Origin: Silvimonas soli
Lineage (GTDB): Bacteria; Pseudomonadota; Gammaproteobacteria; Burkholderiales; Chitinibacteraceae
NCBI RefSeq assembly: GCF_030035605.1
Contig: NZ_CP106736.1
Span: 2,480,001-2,544,000, forward strand
Direction of reading: 5' to 3'
DNA: 64,000 bases
Positions 18,646 through 28,050 of this stretch are shown piece after piece. A program made the position numbers and the translations under genes. Under the pieces are notes generated by a model. It was given only the letters and a program-made list of their open reading frames with translations. It ran no database searches and had not been told where the DNA came from. Positions within the stretch are counted from its first letter, which is position 1. The number at the start of each line of letters is the position of its first letter.

Positions 18646-18726
18646 CACGATGTGCTTACCCGCGCCGGGCAAGCCGCATCGTTGCGCCATTGGTTATCTC
18701 TAGCTTGCCCGGCCTTGCGTGCTCCC

Positions 18727-19725
18727 ATGATCCTGACGATCTTCCTGTTTTTTATTTCTGCGCTGGCCATTTACCTGGCCTGTGAATACTTCGTGAACGG
18801 CATCGAGTGGTGTGGTCGCCATATGAAGCTGGGCGCCACTGCCGTCGGCACTGTGCTGGCGGCGTTTGGCACCGCCTTGCCCGAAAGCGCCGTAACGTTC
18901 ACCGCCGTGGTTTTCGGCAAAACCGATCAGGCGCGGGATATTGGCGTGGGCGCGGCCATGGGTGGCCCGCTGGTGCTGGCGACGGTGGCTTATGCCGTGG
19001 TCGGTGGCGCGCTGTGGCTCAATCGTCGCCGTCTGCAACGGGCGGATCGGCTGGTGCAAGTCGATCACAAACGGCTGGCGCACGACCAACTGGCGTTTCT
19101 CTCCATCTTTGTATTCAAGGTGGCGTTGGGGCTGGTGGCGTTTACCATCAAACCGTGGCTGGGGGTGTTGTTCCTGGCGGCCTACGCGATCTACGTCTGG
19201 CGTGAAATTACCTCGGCGGAAACTGCGCCAGAAGAGGAAGAACTCGAACCACTAAAGTTGCGGCCCCAAAACGCCTCGATGGGCTGGGCAGCGTTGCAGT
19301 CGTTGCTGGCGCTGGGCGTGATCGCCGTGGCCTCGCATACCTTTGTCGCGCAGCTGGAAAGCATCGGTGCCGCGCTGGGGATCGCCCCGCATATCGTCGC
19401 GTTGCTGCTGAGCCCGGTCGCCACTGAGTTGCCGGAAATCATGAACACGCTGATCTGGGTGCGCCAGGGCAAAGAGCGGCTGGCGCTGGCCAATATCTCT
19501 GGCGCCATGATGATTCAGGCCACCATCCCGAGCGCACTTGGCTTGTTCTTCACGCCGTGGCGCTTTGATGGCCCGTTGCTGGTATCGGGCATCATCACCG
19601 CCTGTGCCATCGTGGTGCTATGGAATCTGTTCCGCCGTGGCCAGGTAGACAGTCGCAAGCTAGTGGCGGTTGGTCTGTTGTATGCGGTGTTCGCGGTTTA
19701 CGTGGGCGTGCATTTTTACGGGTAA
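18727..19725 (+). CDS. CaCA-superfamily cation exchanger under manganese-riboswitch control (putative Mn2+/Ca2+ exporter)
   Basis: This 332-residue membrane protein has two inverted alpha-repeats typical of sodium/calcium exchangers: VGTVLAAFGTALPESAVTF in the first half and LLLSPVATELPEIMNTLI in the second, separated by a charged cytoplasmic loop (AETAPEEEELEPLKLRP). About ten hydrophobic segments are visible. The ATG at 18727 begins the first membrane helix; the frame runs open to 18577 but that part overlaps the riboswitch, so it is leader RNA. A recognisable ribosome binding site is lacking, which could mean the site is sequestered or weak. Because the leader senses Mn2+, efflux of manganese is the best hypothesis, with calcium the main alternative. 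Confidence 0.85.
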   Translation: MILTIFLFFISALAIYLACEYFVNGIEWCGRHMKLGATAVGTVLAAFGTALPESAVTFTAVVFGKTDQARDIGVGAAMGGPLVLATVAYAVVGGALWLNRRRLQRADRLVQVDHKRLAHDQLAFLSIFVFKVALGLVAFTIKPWLGVLFLAAYAIYVWREITSAETAPEEEELEPLKLRPQNASMGWAALQSLLALGVIAVASHTFVAQLESIGAALGIAPHIVALLLSPVATELPEIMNTLIWVRQGKERLALANISGAMMIQATIPSALGLFFTPWRFDGPLLVSGIITACAIVVLWNLFRRGQVDSRKLVAVGLLYAVFAVYVGVHFYG

Positions 19726-19739
19726 TTAGCCAGGACACA

Positions 19740-19772
19740 CAGGGTGGATTTTCAGTCAGGCAATCCACCCTG
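19740..19772. repeat. Palindromic repeat, family C, between convergent genes
   Basis: CAGGGTGGATT and AATCCACCCTG form a perfect 11-bp hairpin. Related hairpins occur at 26894-26924 and 42916-42942. All three lie in intergenic space beyond gene ends, so they may also help end transcription, although none has a clear U-tract. Confidence 0.7.
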
Positions 19773-19786
19773 CGCCGTAGTGCTAT

Positions 19787-20935
19787 TTACGGTGCGACTT
19801 CCACCCAGCGCCCGTCGGCGGCGTGGCTTTTCAGCACGGCGTCAATGAACTGCATGCCAGCCACGCCGTCATCCACCGTCGTCAATAAACGGCTGGCGGG
19901 CGGGATAGCCAGGCCTTCATCCAGCGCCAGAATCTGCAAGGCGGCATCCCGATATAGCTGGGCGAACGCTTCCAGATAACCTTCCGGATGCCCTGGTGGT
20001 ACGCGGGTCGCGTGAATGGCCTCTGCGCTTTGCACGCGGCCTCGGGTGAGCCGCTGGGTTTCGCCGCCCAAAGGCGTAAACAGCAATTCGTTAGGATTTT
20101 GCTGGTCGAAGGCGATCCCGGCTTTGGTGCCGTAGATGCGCAAATACAGCGCGTTTTCTTCGCCTGCGGCAACCTGGCTAGCCCACAACATGCCGCGCGC
20201 GCCATTGGCATAGCGCAACATGGCTTGCACGTGATCATCCAGCTGGCGACCTGGCACAAAGGTATGCAACTCGGCGGCAATGGAGCGCGGGTATTGCCCG
20301 CTGACATATCCGGCCAGGTGATACGCGTGGGTGCCGATATCGCCCAGGCATCCGGCGGGTCCGGCGCGCTTGGGGTCGGCTCGCCAACCGGCCTGTTTGT
20401 TGTCGGTCAGTTCCAGTGGCTCGGACAGCCAGTCTTGCGCGTATTCCACTTGCACCACGCGGATGTCACCCAGCGCGCCGTCAGCGATCAATTGTTTGGC
20501 GTGGCGTACCAGCGGGTAACCGGAATAGGTGTGAGTCAGCGCAAACAGCTTGTTCTTGCTGCGCGCCAGTTGTTGTAACGCGAGGCCTTCCGCCAGCGAA
20601 ATCGCCAACGGTTTATCGCAGATCACGTGGATGCCTGCTTCCAGAAAAGCCGTCGCGACCGGAGCATGCAAGTGGTTGGGTGTGACAATCGCGACCACAT
20701 CAATGCCATCTTCGCGCGCGGCTTCGGCGCGAGCCATTTCGCGGTAATCGGTGTAACTGCGGGCGGGGTCGATACGAGTGTCTGCTGCGCTGGCAGCGGC
20801 ACGTTGCGGGTCCGACGACAAGGCTCCCGCGACCAGTTCGTAACAGTCGTCAACCCGCGCAGCCAGCCGATGCACCGCGCCAATAAACGCGCCTTGCCCG
20901 CCGCCGACCATACCAAGACGTAAACGTCGATTCAT
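19787..20935 (-). CDS. Gfo/Idh/MocA family NAD(P)-dependent oxidoreductase
   Basis: This 382-residue sugar dehydrogenase-like protein has an N-terminal Rossmann fold with GMVGGGQGAFIG as the nucleotide-binding loop. VAIVTPNHLHAPVA and the catalytic motif VICDKPLAISLAEG (EKP variant DKP) follow, then the GDIGTHAYHLAGY block of the C-terminal alpha/beta domain. The ATG at 20935 is chosen for GAGGAC 7 bases upstream over an in-frame start at 20989. It is the last gene of the leftward sugar operon, downstream of the TIM-barrel isomerase. Such pairs commonly oxidise and isomerise inositols, rare sugars or sugar acids. The exact substrate is not evident. Confidence 0.88.
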   Translation of the reverse strand: MNRRLRLGMVGGGQGAFIGAVHRLAARVDDCYELVAGALSSDPQRAAASAADTRIDPARSYTDYREMARAEAAREDGIDVVAIVTPNHLHAPVATAFLEAGIHVICDKPLAISLAEGLALQQLARSKNKLFALTHTYSGYPLVRHAKQLIADGALGDIRVVQVEYAQDWLSEPLELTDNKQAGWRADPKRAGPAGCLGDIGTHAYHLAGYVSGQYPRSIAAELHTFVPGRQLDDHVQAMLRYANGARGMLWASQVAAGEENALYLRIYGTKAGIAFDQQNPNELLFTPLGGETQRLTRGRVQSAEAIHATRVPPGHPEGYLEAFAQLYRDAALQILALDEGLAIPPASRLLTTVDDGVAGMQFIDAVLKSHAADGRWVEVAP

Positions 20936-20985
20936 TGTGTGTCCTCGTTGCGTTACCAGGATGGCATTGCCCATCCAGCCTGCGA

Positions 20986-22035
20986 TCACAAGCCCATCAA
21001 CTGCTTTAACTGCGCGTGATCCACGCCGCTACCGGCAAAGTCATCAAACGCCCGCTCGGCCACGCGAATAATGTGTTCACGAATAAACGCAGCGCCTTCG
21101 CGTGCGCCGTCTTCCGGATGCTTGAGCGCGCATTCCCACTCCAGCACGGCCCAGCCGGGAAAGTCGTATTGCGCCATTTTCGAGAAGATGGCCTTGAAGT
21201 CGATCTGACCATCGCCCAGTGATCTGAACCGCCCGGCACGGTTCACCCAGCCGTTGTAACCGCCATAAACACCTTGGCGGCCATCGGGGCGGAACTCGGC
21301 GTCTTTCACGTGAAACGCCTTGATGCGGGCGTGATAGATGTCGATAAACGCCAGGTAATCCATTTGTTGCACCACCATGTGACTGGGGTCGAACAGGATA
21401 TTGGCGCGCGGATGTTGGCCGACCTCATCCAGAAAGCGCTCGAAAGTCACGCCATCGTGCAGGTCTTCGCCGGGATGCAGCTCGTAGCAGACGTCCACAC
21501 CCGCCTCGTCAAACACCTGCAAAATGGGCAGCCAGCGTTTACCCAACTCGGCAAATGCCGCTTCCACCAGCCCAGCCGGGCGTTGTGGCCACGGGTAAAA
21601 ATAAGGCCATGCCAGTGCGCCGCTGAATGTGACATGCGCGCTTAAACCCAGGCGTTGCGATGCTTGCGCAGCGAGCTTGAGTTGCTCAATCGCCCACGCG
21701 GTCCGCGCCGGTGGATTGCCACGCACGGCTGGCGCAGCAAAGCCATCAAACAGGCTGTCATAAGCCGGATGCACCGCCACCAGCTGTCCTTGCAGATGCG
21801 TAGATAACTCGGATATCTGAATGCCATATCCGGCCAGCATGCCGTGCAGATCATCGCAATAAGTCTGGCTGGTCGCCGCCAGTTGCAAATCAAGCAAACG
21901 CGGATCAGCCGGAATCTGGACCGCCTCATAACCCAGCCCAGCCGCCCATTGCGCCAGTCGCGGTAGCGTATCAAACGGCGCTGCGTCGCCCATGAACTGG
22001 GCAAGGAAAATAGCCGGGCCTTTGATGGTTTTCAT
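20986..22035 (-). CDS. Sugar phosphate isomerase/epimerase (xylose isomerase-like TIM barrel)
   Basis: A 349-residue AP-endonuclease-2/xylose-isomerase-like TIM barrel (IolE/IolI/YcjR type). Metal and substrate residues are likely in CYELHPGEDLHDG, NILFDPSHMVVQQMD, IKAFHVKDAEF and WAVLEWECAL, which hold the usual Glu-Asp-His-Glu series. The start at 22035 has AGAGGA upstream; the in-frame start at 22062 lacks one. Probably it acts on the product or substrate of the adjacent Gfo/Idh dehydrogenase after import by the ABC transporter encoded upstream. Confidence 0.86.
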   Translation of the reverse strand: MKTIKGPAIFLAQFMGDAAPFDTLPRLAQWAAGLGYEAVQIPADPRLLDLQLAATSQTYCDDLHGMLAGYGIQISELSTHLQGQLVAVHPAYDSLFDGFAAPAVRGNPPARTAWAIEQLKLAAQASQRLGLSAHVTFSGALAWPYFYPWPQRPAGLVEAAFAELGKRWLPILQVFDEAGVDVCYELHPGEDLHDGVTFERFLDEVGQHPRANILFDPSHMVVQQMDYLAFIDIYHARIKAFHVKDAEFRPDGRQGVYGGYNGWVNRAGRFRSLGDGQIDFKAIFSKMAQYDFPGWAVLEWECALKHPEDGAREGAAFIREHIIRVAERAFDDFAGSGVDHAQLKQLMGL

Positions 22036-22066
22036 GATGAAAATCCTCTTTCCGCTGTTCAAAGCA

Positions 22067-22103
22067 CGTAGCCCGGATCAATTGCGGCGCAATCCGGGCT
22101 ACG
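22067..22103. repeat. Palindromic repeat, family A
   Basis: CGTAGCCCGGA and TCCGGGCTACG pair perfectly around a 15-base centre, in the spacer between the binding-protein gene and the isomerase gene. Related copies lie at 31409, 31561, 35624 and 39334. It could act as an mRNA-stabilising intercistronic hairpin. Confidence 0.8.
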
Positions 22104-22115
22104 CTTCTTCACGCC

Positions 22116-23078
22116 TCAGAACGGCGAATCCGGGAAGTAAAATTCCTTGGCGTTGTCCTTGGTGATCAGTACCGATGGAATGATGGTGGTAGCTGGCAGT
22201 TTGTCGCCTTTCAGCCGGGCTTCGGCGGTAAGTTTGACCGCGTCGTAGATAAACTTGGGCGAGTACGAGACGTCGGCCTTGATCAGTTTGTTGCTGCCAT
22301 CAAGAATGGTTTTCACCATACCTTTGGAGCCTGCGCCGCCAAACACGATCTTGATATCGGTGCGTTTGGCCTGGTCGATGGCTTTGAGCACGCCCACGGC
22401 CATGTCGTCATCCGCCGCCCAGACCGCGTCGATACTCTTGAAGCGGGTCAGGAAATCCTGGGTGACTTTGAAGGCGTCGTCGCGATTCCAGTTGGCATAT
22501 TTGGCATCCAGAATCTTCATGTCTGGCGAGTTTTTGATGACGCCAGAAAACGCGTCATAACGCTCGTTATCCAGTGTGGTCGGAATGCCGCGCAGTGCCA
22601 CGATGTTGCCTTTGCCGCCCAACTGTTTGACCAGATACTCCGCTGGCAATTTGCCGAAAGCGGTGTTGTCACCGGCCACATAGGCATCTTGTGCGCTGGT
22701 ATCCGTCAGGCCGCGATCCACCACGGTTACATACACGCCCTTTTTCTTCACCTGCCCCACCGGTTGCGTGAGCGAGGCGGATTCATACGGGAAGATCACC
22801 AGCGCGTTGATCTTGTTGACCGTCACCAGATCCTGCAACTGGTTGGCTTGTTCCGGCGCGTTGGCGGCGGTTTTGACGATGACTTTCAGATCGGGATATT
22901 TCTTCTCCAGATCTTTTTTTGCCTCGTTCGCCCACCACACAATCCCGCCCGTAAAGCCGTGGTCAGCGGTGGGAATCGACACGCCCAACGTGACTTTTTC
23001 TGCTGCAAAAGCCGGGCTGATTGCCGTGGCTGCCAGCGCCAATACACCGGCGCTCAATACTTGAGTAAAGCCTTTCAT
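22116..23078 (-). CDS. Sugar ABC transporter periplasmic binding protein (RbsB-like)
   Basis: A 320-residue protein of the Peripla_BP_4 type. A signal peptide (residues 1-25, ending SPAFA) is followed by [20 protein letters not shown] and the two-lobe pattern typical of ribose/galactose-type binding proteins: [53 protein letters not shown]. It lies downstream of the ATPase and permease genes, separated from the permease by about 215 bases with a strong hairpin. The sugar bound cannot be told from the sequence. Confidence 0.9.
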   Translation of the reverse strand: MKGFTQVLSAGVLALAATAISPAFAAEKVTLGVSIPTADHGFTGGIVWWANEAKKDLEKKYPDLKVIVKTAANAPEQANQLQDLVTVNKINALVIFPYESASLTQPVGQVKKKGVYVTVVDRGLTDTSAQDAYVAGDNTAFGKLPAEYLVKQLGGKGNIVALRGIPTTLDNERYDAFSGVIKNSPDMKILDAKYANWNRDDAFKVTQDFLTRFKSIDAVWAADDDMAVGVLKAIDQAKRTDIKIVFGGAGSKGMVKTILDGSNKLIKADVSYSPKFIYDAVKLTAEARLKGDKLPATTIIPSVLITKDNAKEFYFPDSPF

Positions 23079-23220
23079 GGTGTTCTCTCTCCTGTTTTCC
23101 CGGCTCGCCGCATAGGCAAAAACCGGATTGGGCTGGCGCGGTTGGCGCCCGGGTACTGCACAGAGTCGTTGTTATTGCGTATTACCCATCTACTGCCACT
23201 TCATTGCTCCTTAAACGGAG

Positions 23221-23285
23221 TCCTTCAGAAAACTGTTTCGATACGGCCTGGGCGGATAACACAGCCAGGGCAGTTTTCTGGAGGA
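23221..23285. repeat. Intercistronic stem-loop between permease and binding-protein genes
   Basis: TCCTTCAGAAAACTG (23221-23235) and CAGTTTTCTGGAGGA (23271-23285) form a 15-bp inverted repeat with one mismatch. Inside it CCTGG and CCAGG can form a second stem. It lies in the transcribed spacer of the sugar operon. Such structures often stabilise or partly terminate mRNA so that the binding protein is made in excess. Confidence 0.65.
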
Positions 23286-23292
23286 CCCCAGA

Positions 23293-24288
23293 CTAGCGGC
23301 GCCCGCGCTGCAAAAACGCCACCACAATAATCACCGCGCCCTGAACGGCTGCGTTCAGGTACACGCTGATAATGCTGGTGAGATTAAGAATATTGCTGAT
23401 CACCGATAGCAGAATCGCGCCGATTACCGTGCCCAGCATCCGGCCTTCGCCACCTTTAAGTGCAGTGCCGCCAACCACGACCGAAGCAATGGCTTCCAGC
23501 TCCCACAACAAGCCGGTAGTGGGCGTGGCCGAACCCAGCCGCGGCACGTACAGCACGGTGGCGACACCCACGCACAAACCGAGAAGTGCGTAGGTAATGA
23601 TCTTGACCCGATCAACGCGGATGGCCGCGTAGCGCGCCACTTGTTCGTTGGAGCCAATGGCCTGTACGTGCCGCCCGAATGCCGTGCGGTTCAGGATGAT
23701 CACGCCGCCTGCCGCCATCAGCAAAAACACCCAGATGGGCACCGGTACGCCCAGAAAACTGGCGTAATACACCGGGCCATACAGATCATTGAGCGTGTTA
23801 TCCAGCGTCAGCGCGCCGCCGTCGGCCAGCCAGGTCAGCACGGCGCGAAAGATGCCCAGCGTACCCAGCGTGACAATGAACGGCTCGATCCGCCCCTTGG
23901 TAATCAGCAGCCCGTGCATCACGCCAAATAGCGCACCCAAGATCAGCGCCAGGGCAATGCCCAGCAACACAATGGTGATGCCCGCCAGCCCGCTGCTGGC
24001 CAGCTTGTTCATCAGCACAATCATGCTGCCGGCGATCAGCGCCGCCATCGAGCCGACGGACAAATCGATGCCGCCAGAAATGATCACAAAGGTCATGCCC
24101 ACGGCGATGATGCCGATGAAAGCCGTGCGCGTGAGCACGTTCATCAGGTTATCCAGTGTGGCGAAATCGCGATTCAGCAAGGTGCCGCCAATGCACAAGA
24201 CGATGAGCCCCAGCAGTGGGCCAACCGCATGCAGTTTTGACAGCCAGTGCGTAGAAGGACGCGCGGTTTCAGTGGGTGCCGGTTGCAT
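23293..24288 (-). CDS. Sugar ABC transporter permease (RbsC-like)
   Basis: A 331-residue inner-membrane protein of the BPD_transp_2 family, with about eight to ten hydrophobic helices. Signatures are [20 protein letters not shown] near residue 65 and [17 protein letters not shown] near the C-terminus. The start at 24288 overlaps the end of the ATPase gene by 20 bases, so the two are co-translated. Exactly this family pairs with RbsA-type double ATPases. Confidence 0.92.
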   Translation of the reverse strand: MQPAPTETARPSTHWLSKLHAVGPLLGLIVLCIGGTLLNRDFATLDNLMNVLTRTAFIGIIAVGMTFVIISGGIDLSVGSMAALIAGSMIVLMNKLASSGLAGITIVLLGIALALILGALFGVMHGLLITKGRIEPFIVTLGTLGIFRAVLTWLADGGALTLDNTLNDLYGPVYYASFLGVPVPIWVFLLMAAGGVIILNRTAFGRHVQAIGSNEQVARYAAIRVDRVKIITYALLGLCVGVATVLYVPRLGSATPTTGLLWELEAIASVVVGGTALKGGEGRMLGTVIGAILLSVISNILNLTSIISVYLNAAVQGAVIIVVAFLQRGRR

Positions 24289-25756
24289 GTGCGATCAAGG
24301 CCTCTTCGGTCAGTTGCTCGATGCCGAGCGTGGCTTGCAGGCGGCCCGCGCGCATCACGGCAACGCGATGACACAGGCCAATCAATTCAATCAACTCGCT
24401 GGAAATCACAATCACCGCGCGGCCACTGGCAGCCAGTGCGTGAATCTGAAAGTAAATATCGCGCTTGGCACCCACGTCTACGCCGCGCGTGGGTTCATCC
24501 AGTACGATCACATTCGGGTCGGGATGCAGAAACTTGGCCAGCGCCAGCTTTTGCTGGTTGCCCCCCGAGAGCATGCGGGCCTTGCTATCCAGATCGCCGG
24601 TGCGGATGCCGAACTCGCGCACGGCTCCGGCCAGCGCGGCAGTTTCCGCACCGACATTCAGGAAGGGCGCGGCATAACGCTCCAGCGTCATCAGCGTCAG
24701 GTTCTCGCGCAGGCCCATGTTCACGTGCAGGCCTTTGCCTTTGCGGTCTTCACTCAGATAGGTGAGCCCTTGCTGCATGGCCTGACGCGGGTTGTGCATC
24801 GCCACCGCGCGACCACCCAATTCAATCTGCCCCGCCGTGCGTTTGCGCAGCCCGACGATGGCCTCGAATGATTCCGTCCGGCCCGCGCCAACCAGCCCGG
24901 CGAATCCCAGAATCTCCCCGGCGCGCACTTCAAAGCTCAGGTCTTGCGCCCAACCGGGCACGCACAGATCAGTCACCCGCAACGCACGTGGCGCGTCGGC
25001 AGCGGGCGGGGTTTTGGTGGGGAACATATCTGACAACTCGCGCCCGACCATCAAATTGGCCATTTGCTGGCGGCTGACGTTGGCAGTGTGTTCGCGCGCC
25101 ACAAAGCGGCCATCGCGCATGACGATGATCTCGTCGGTAATGCGTTCAACTTCATCCAGCTTGTGCGAGATATACAAAATGGTGACGCCATCGGCCTTGA
25201 GCTTGTTGATCAGTCCGAACAAGCGCTCCGTCTCACTCGGGGTGAGCGTGGCGGTGGGTTCATCCATGATCAGCAAACGGGCGTGGCGCGAGAGCGCTTT
25301 GGCAATCTCCACCATCTGTTTCTCGGCCACGATCAGATTGCGCAGTGGCGTATCCGGCGCGGCATCCAGCCCGACTTGCTGCAGATGCTGGCGAGTGATG
25401 CTGGCCATGCTGGTTTCATCCAGCAACCAGCCGCGTTTAAGCTCGTGTCCGAGGAAAATATTCTGCGCAATTGTCAGGTGCTCGGCCAGATTCAGTTCCT
25501 GGTGGATCAGCACAATGCCGCTGGCTTCAGCCTGACGAGAGCTGCCAAAACTGTGCTGTTCGCCATTGATGAAGATCTCGCCGCTGCTGGCTGTCTCATA
25601 GCCCGCGAGGATTTTCATCAGCGTGGATTTGCCTGCGCCGTTTTCCCCCAACAAGCCGTACACCTTGCCCGGTGCAATTTCAAAGCTCACTTCATGCAGC
25701 ACTTCGACCGGGCCGAAGCGTTTGCTGATGGCATCAAATCGCACCGAGAGGCTCAT
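24269..25756 (-). CDS. Sugar ABC transporter ATP-binding protein, double domain (RbsA-like)
   Basis: This 495-residue cytoplasmic ATPase has two nucleotide-binding domains, as in RbsA/MglA. The first has Walker [18 protein letters not shown] and a complete hydrolysis site. The second has a degenerate Walker A (GLVGAGRTE) but a full signature [15 protein letters not shown] and DEPTRGVD, the usual asymmetry of the family. It begins one base after the stop of the LacI-type regulator gene, so the regulator is the first gene of the operon. Confidence 0.93.
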   Translation of the reverse strand: MSLSVRFDAISKRFGPVEVLHEVSFEIAPGKVYGLLGENGAGKSTLMKILAGYETASSGEIFINGEQHSFGSSRQAEASGIVLIHQELNLAEHLTIAQNIFLGHELKRGWLLDETSMASITRQHLQQVGLDAAPDTPLRNLIVAEKQMVEIAKALSRHARLLIMDEPTATLTPSETERLFGLINKLKADGVTILYISHKLDEVERITDEIIVMRDGRFVAREHTANVSRQQMANLMVGRELSDMFPTKTPPAADAPRALRVTDLCVPGWAQDLSFEVRAGEILGFAGLVGAGRTESFEAIVGLRKRTAGQIELGGRAVAMHNPRQAMQQGLTYLSEDRKGKGLHVNMGLRENLTLMTLERYAAPFLNVGAETAALAGAVREFGIRTGDLDSKARMLSGGNQQKLALAKFLHPDPNVIVLDEPTRGVDVGAKRDIYFQIHALAASGRAVIVISSELIELIGLCHRVAVMRAGRLQATLGIEQLTEEALIAHATGTH

Positions 25757-25757
25757 A

Positions 25758-26780
25758 TCAGCTACTCGCTCTCACGATCAGTTGGTGGTTTAACAGCACG
25801 CCGGGCAATTGCGCTGTCGGGTTTGCCAGCCGTTCCAGCAACAAACGCGCGGCGGTTTCGCCCAGTTCACGCATGGGCTGGGCGATGGTGGTGAGTGGCG
25901 GGTCGCTTTGCGTGGCCAGGGCAATATCGTCAAACCCCACCACGGCCACGTCTTCCGGCACCCGTTTTCCTATGCTGCGCAAACCGGCCAGCACGCCAAT
26001 CGCCAAGGTATCCGACACCGCAAACACGGCGGTCGGCGGCTTTGCTTGCGCCATAAGCTCACGAATGGCCGCGTTACCCGCCGCGTAATCCAGGCTTTGC
26101 ACGTTCACGCTCAGGGCCGGATCAGCGGTGATTCCGGCTGCACTCAGCGCATCCAGCCAGCCTTGTTTGCGCTGCCGGGCATAGAGATATGTTTCATCCG
26201 AGTTGATCAGCGCAATGCGCCGGTGCCCGCGTGCCAGCAAATGTTGCACGGCCTCGAACGCGGCGGCGCGGTTATCAATGCCGACATAGGGCACGGCCAT
26301 ATCCGGATCAAACTCGCAGCACGCTACCCACGGCAGCGTGGCCGCTTCTTGCGCCAGCGCGTGCTGCACGGTGTCCGGGTCAAGGCAGATGGCTCCGTCG
26401 GCGCGGCGGCGGCGGAGCAGATCAAAATAACTGCGTTCGCGCCCGACATCCGCGCCGGTATCGCACAGCAAAACAAAGTAACCCTGCTGCCGCGCCACGC
26501 TATCAATGCCGCGCACGATCTCGGCGTAAAACGGATTGCCGACATCCGGCACCATGGTCAGCAACAAGCGGCTTTCGGCGGTGCGCAGATTGCGCGCCAG
26601 TTCGTTGATGCGATAGCCCAGGGTTTCCACCGACGCCATCACCTTGTCGCGGGTATCGGCTTTGACCACTTCTTGCCCGTTCAGCACGCGCGACACCGTC
26701 GCCACCGAAACCCCGGCGTGACGGGCGACAGCGGCAATGGATACTGGACTGGCAGAGGTGGCTTGGCTGATTCGCGGCAT
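25758..26780 (-). CDS. LacI-family transcriptional regulator of the sugar operon
   Basis: A 340-residue repressor. The N-terminal helix-turn-helix and hinge read VSIAAVARHAGVSVATVSRV followed by LNG, and the remainder is a periplasmic-binding-protein-like sensor domain (ADGAICLDPDTVQ, HRRIALINSDE, DVAVVGFDDIALA). The ATG at 26780 is preferred; the preceding TTG at 26783 is in frame but unnecessary. A perfect 18-bp palindrome lies 14-31 bases before the start, strongly suggesting autoregulation of the whole operon. The inducer is probably the imported sugar or its phosphate. Confidence 0.92.
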   Translation of the reverse strand: MPRISQATSASPVSIAAVARHAGVSVATVSRVLNGQEVVKADTRDKVMASVETLGYRINELARNLRTAESRLLLTMVPDVGNPFYAEIVRGIDSVARQQGYFVLLCDTGADVGRERSYFDLLRRRRADGAICLDPDTVQHALAQEAATLPWVACCEFDPDMAVPYVGIDNRAAAFEAVQHLLARGHRRIALINSDETYLYARQRKQGWLDALSAAGITADPALSVNVQSLDYAAGNAAIRELMAQAKPPTAVFAVSDTLAIGVLAGLRSIGKRVPEDVAVVGFDDIALATQSDPPLTTIAQPMRELGETAARLLLERLANPTAQLPGVLLNHQLIVRASS

Positions 26781-26793
26781 CAAAATGTAGTCT

Positions 26794-26811
26794 AATGTAA
26801 TCGATTACATT
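26794..26811. promoter_or_regulatory. LacI-family operator (perfect 18-bp palindrome)
   Basis: AATGTAATCGATTACATT is an 18-bp perfect palindrome with the CG centre typical of LacI/GalR operators. It lies just upstream of the regulator start, so binding would block transcription of the regulator and the transporter operon. Confidence 0.75.
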
Positions 26812-26893
26812 TTTAGGAGCATTCATTGCCAAGTGCAATAAATTTCGATGGTGCGGCGCGGGGTAAGGGAGGGTAGAAAGAGGCGAGAAGCCG

Positions 26894-26924
26894 CAGGGTG
26901 GATTGGCTGCGCCGAATCCACCCT
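26894..26924. repeat. Palindromic repeat, family C
   Basis: CAGGGTGGATT and AATCCACCCT around a 10-base centre, downstream of the yfeH-like gene. Same family as 19740-19772. Confidence 0.65.
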
Positions 26925-26934
26925 ATACGTGATT

Positions 26935-27942
26935 TTACTTTGGCGTCGCCACAGCCAGCGGTGCCTCTGCTGATTTGGCCATTTTTCGCTGGGCGTATTT
27001 TTGCGCCAGTACCGCGCAGGTCATCAACTGAATCTGGTGGAACAACATTAGCGGCAACACGATGGCACCTACCGCGTGACCAGCAAACAAGACATTGGCA
27101 ATTGGCACGCCACTGGCCAGGCTCTTTTTGGAGCCGCAGAACACAATGGTGATCTCGTCTTCTTTGTTAAAGCCCAGCGCCCGGCTGCCATAAGTGGTTA
27201 GCGTCAGCACCAGGGCCAGCAGCGCGATATTGACCACCACAATGGCGCACAGTGCACTTACCGGTGTGTTGTGCCACAAACCTTGCACCACGGCCTCGCT
27301 GAAAGCGGCGTATACCACCAGCAAAATCGAGCCCTGATCCACATATTTGAGCACGCCCTTGTTGCGATCAACCCAGCCTCCTATCCATTTGCGGGCGATC
27401 TGGCCGGCAATGAACGGCAGTAGCAGTTGCTCGACAATGCTCAGGATCGAATCAAACGAGAATCCGCCTTTACCAGTGCCGCTGATCATCAGGCCGACAA
27501 TCACCGGCGTCAGAAAAATGCCAAACAAATTGGATGCCGACGCGCTGCAAATGGCCGCAGGCACATTGCCACGCGCCATTGAGGTAAACGCAATCGACGA
27601 TTGCACGGTGGAGGGCAGCGCACACAGAAATAGCACGCCCATGTACAGATCGGGCGTGACCAGCGGCGACAACAGTGGTTTGAGCATTACCCCGATCAAC
27701 GGGAACATCACAAAGGTGGAAAGCATAACCACCGCGTGCAGCCGCCAGTGCGTGGCGCCCGCAATCACCGCCTCGCGTGACAACTTGGCGCCATGCAAAA
27801 AGAACAGCAGCCCGATCGCAAAGTTGGTTACCCAGCCGAAGGCCACGGCAGTGTGCCCTTGCACCGGCAAGAAGCTGGCGGTGATCACGGTGGCGATCAG
27901 CGCCAGGGTGAAGTTATCAGGCAGAAAGCGCGGGCGTTTCAT
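26935..27942 (-). CDS. yfeH: Putative Na+-dependent symporter, bile acid:sodium symporter family (YfeH-like)
   Basis: A 335-residue membrane protein of the SBF-like family with about nine or ten helices. Recognisable segments are FAIGLLFFLHGAKLSREAV, LFLCALPSTVQSSIAFTSMA and FCGSKKSLASGVPIANVLF. It is divergent from a LysR-type regulator, as in enterobacteria where yfeH and yfeR are divergent and YfeR controls yfeH. By that precedent the regulator probably acts on this gene. The substrate of the family is not established. The ribosome binding site (TGGA) is weak. Confidence 0.87.
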   Translation of the reverse strand: MKRPRFLPDNFTLALIATVITASFLPVQGHTAVAFGWVTNFAIGLLFFLHGAKLSREAVIAGATHWRLHAVVMLSTFVMFPLIGVMLKPLLSPLVTPDLYMGVLFLCALPSTVQSSIAFTSMARGNVPAAICSASASNLFGIFLTPVIVGLMISGTGKGGFSFDSILSIVEQLLLPFIAGQIARKWIGGWVDRNKGVLKYVDQGSILLVVYAAFSEAVVQGLWHNTPVSALCAIVVVNIALLALVLTLTTYGSRALGFNKEDEITIVFCGSKKSLASGVPIANVLFAGHAVGAIVLPLMLFHQIQLMTCAVLAQKYAQRKMAKSAEAPLAVATPK

Positions 27943-28050
27943 GGTGAATCCAGTTCGGTGGCCGGGAGGTTATGCAATTTGCAACTCATTGAATCAAAAC
28001 GAGGTATAAAATACAAATTCATTTATCTGATCTATTCATGATTTAAACGT

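Noticed and set aside
18577..18726. A 50-codon N-terminal extension of the exchanger gene
   Set aside because: It overlaps the riboswitch aptamer and does not fit a membrane exchanger.
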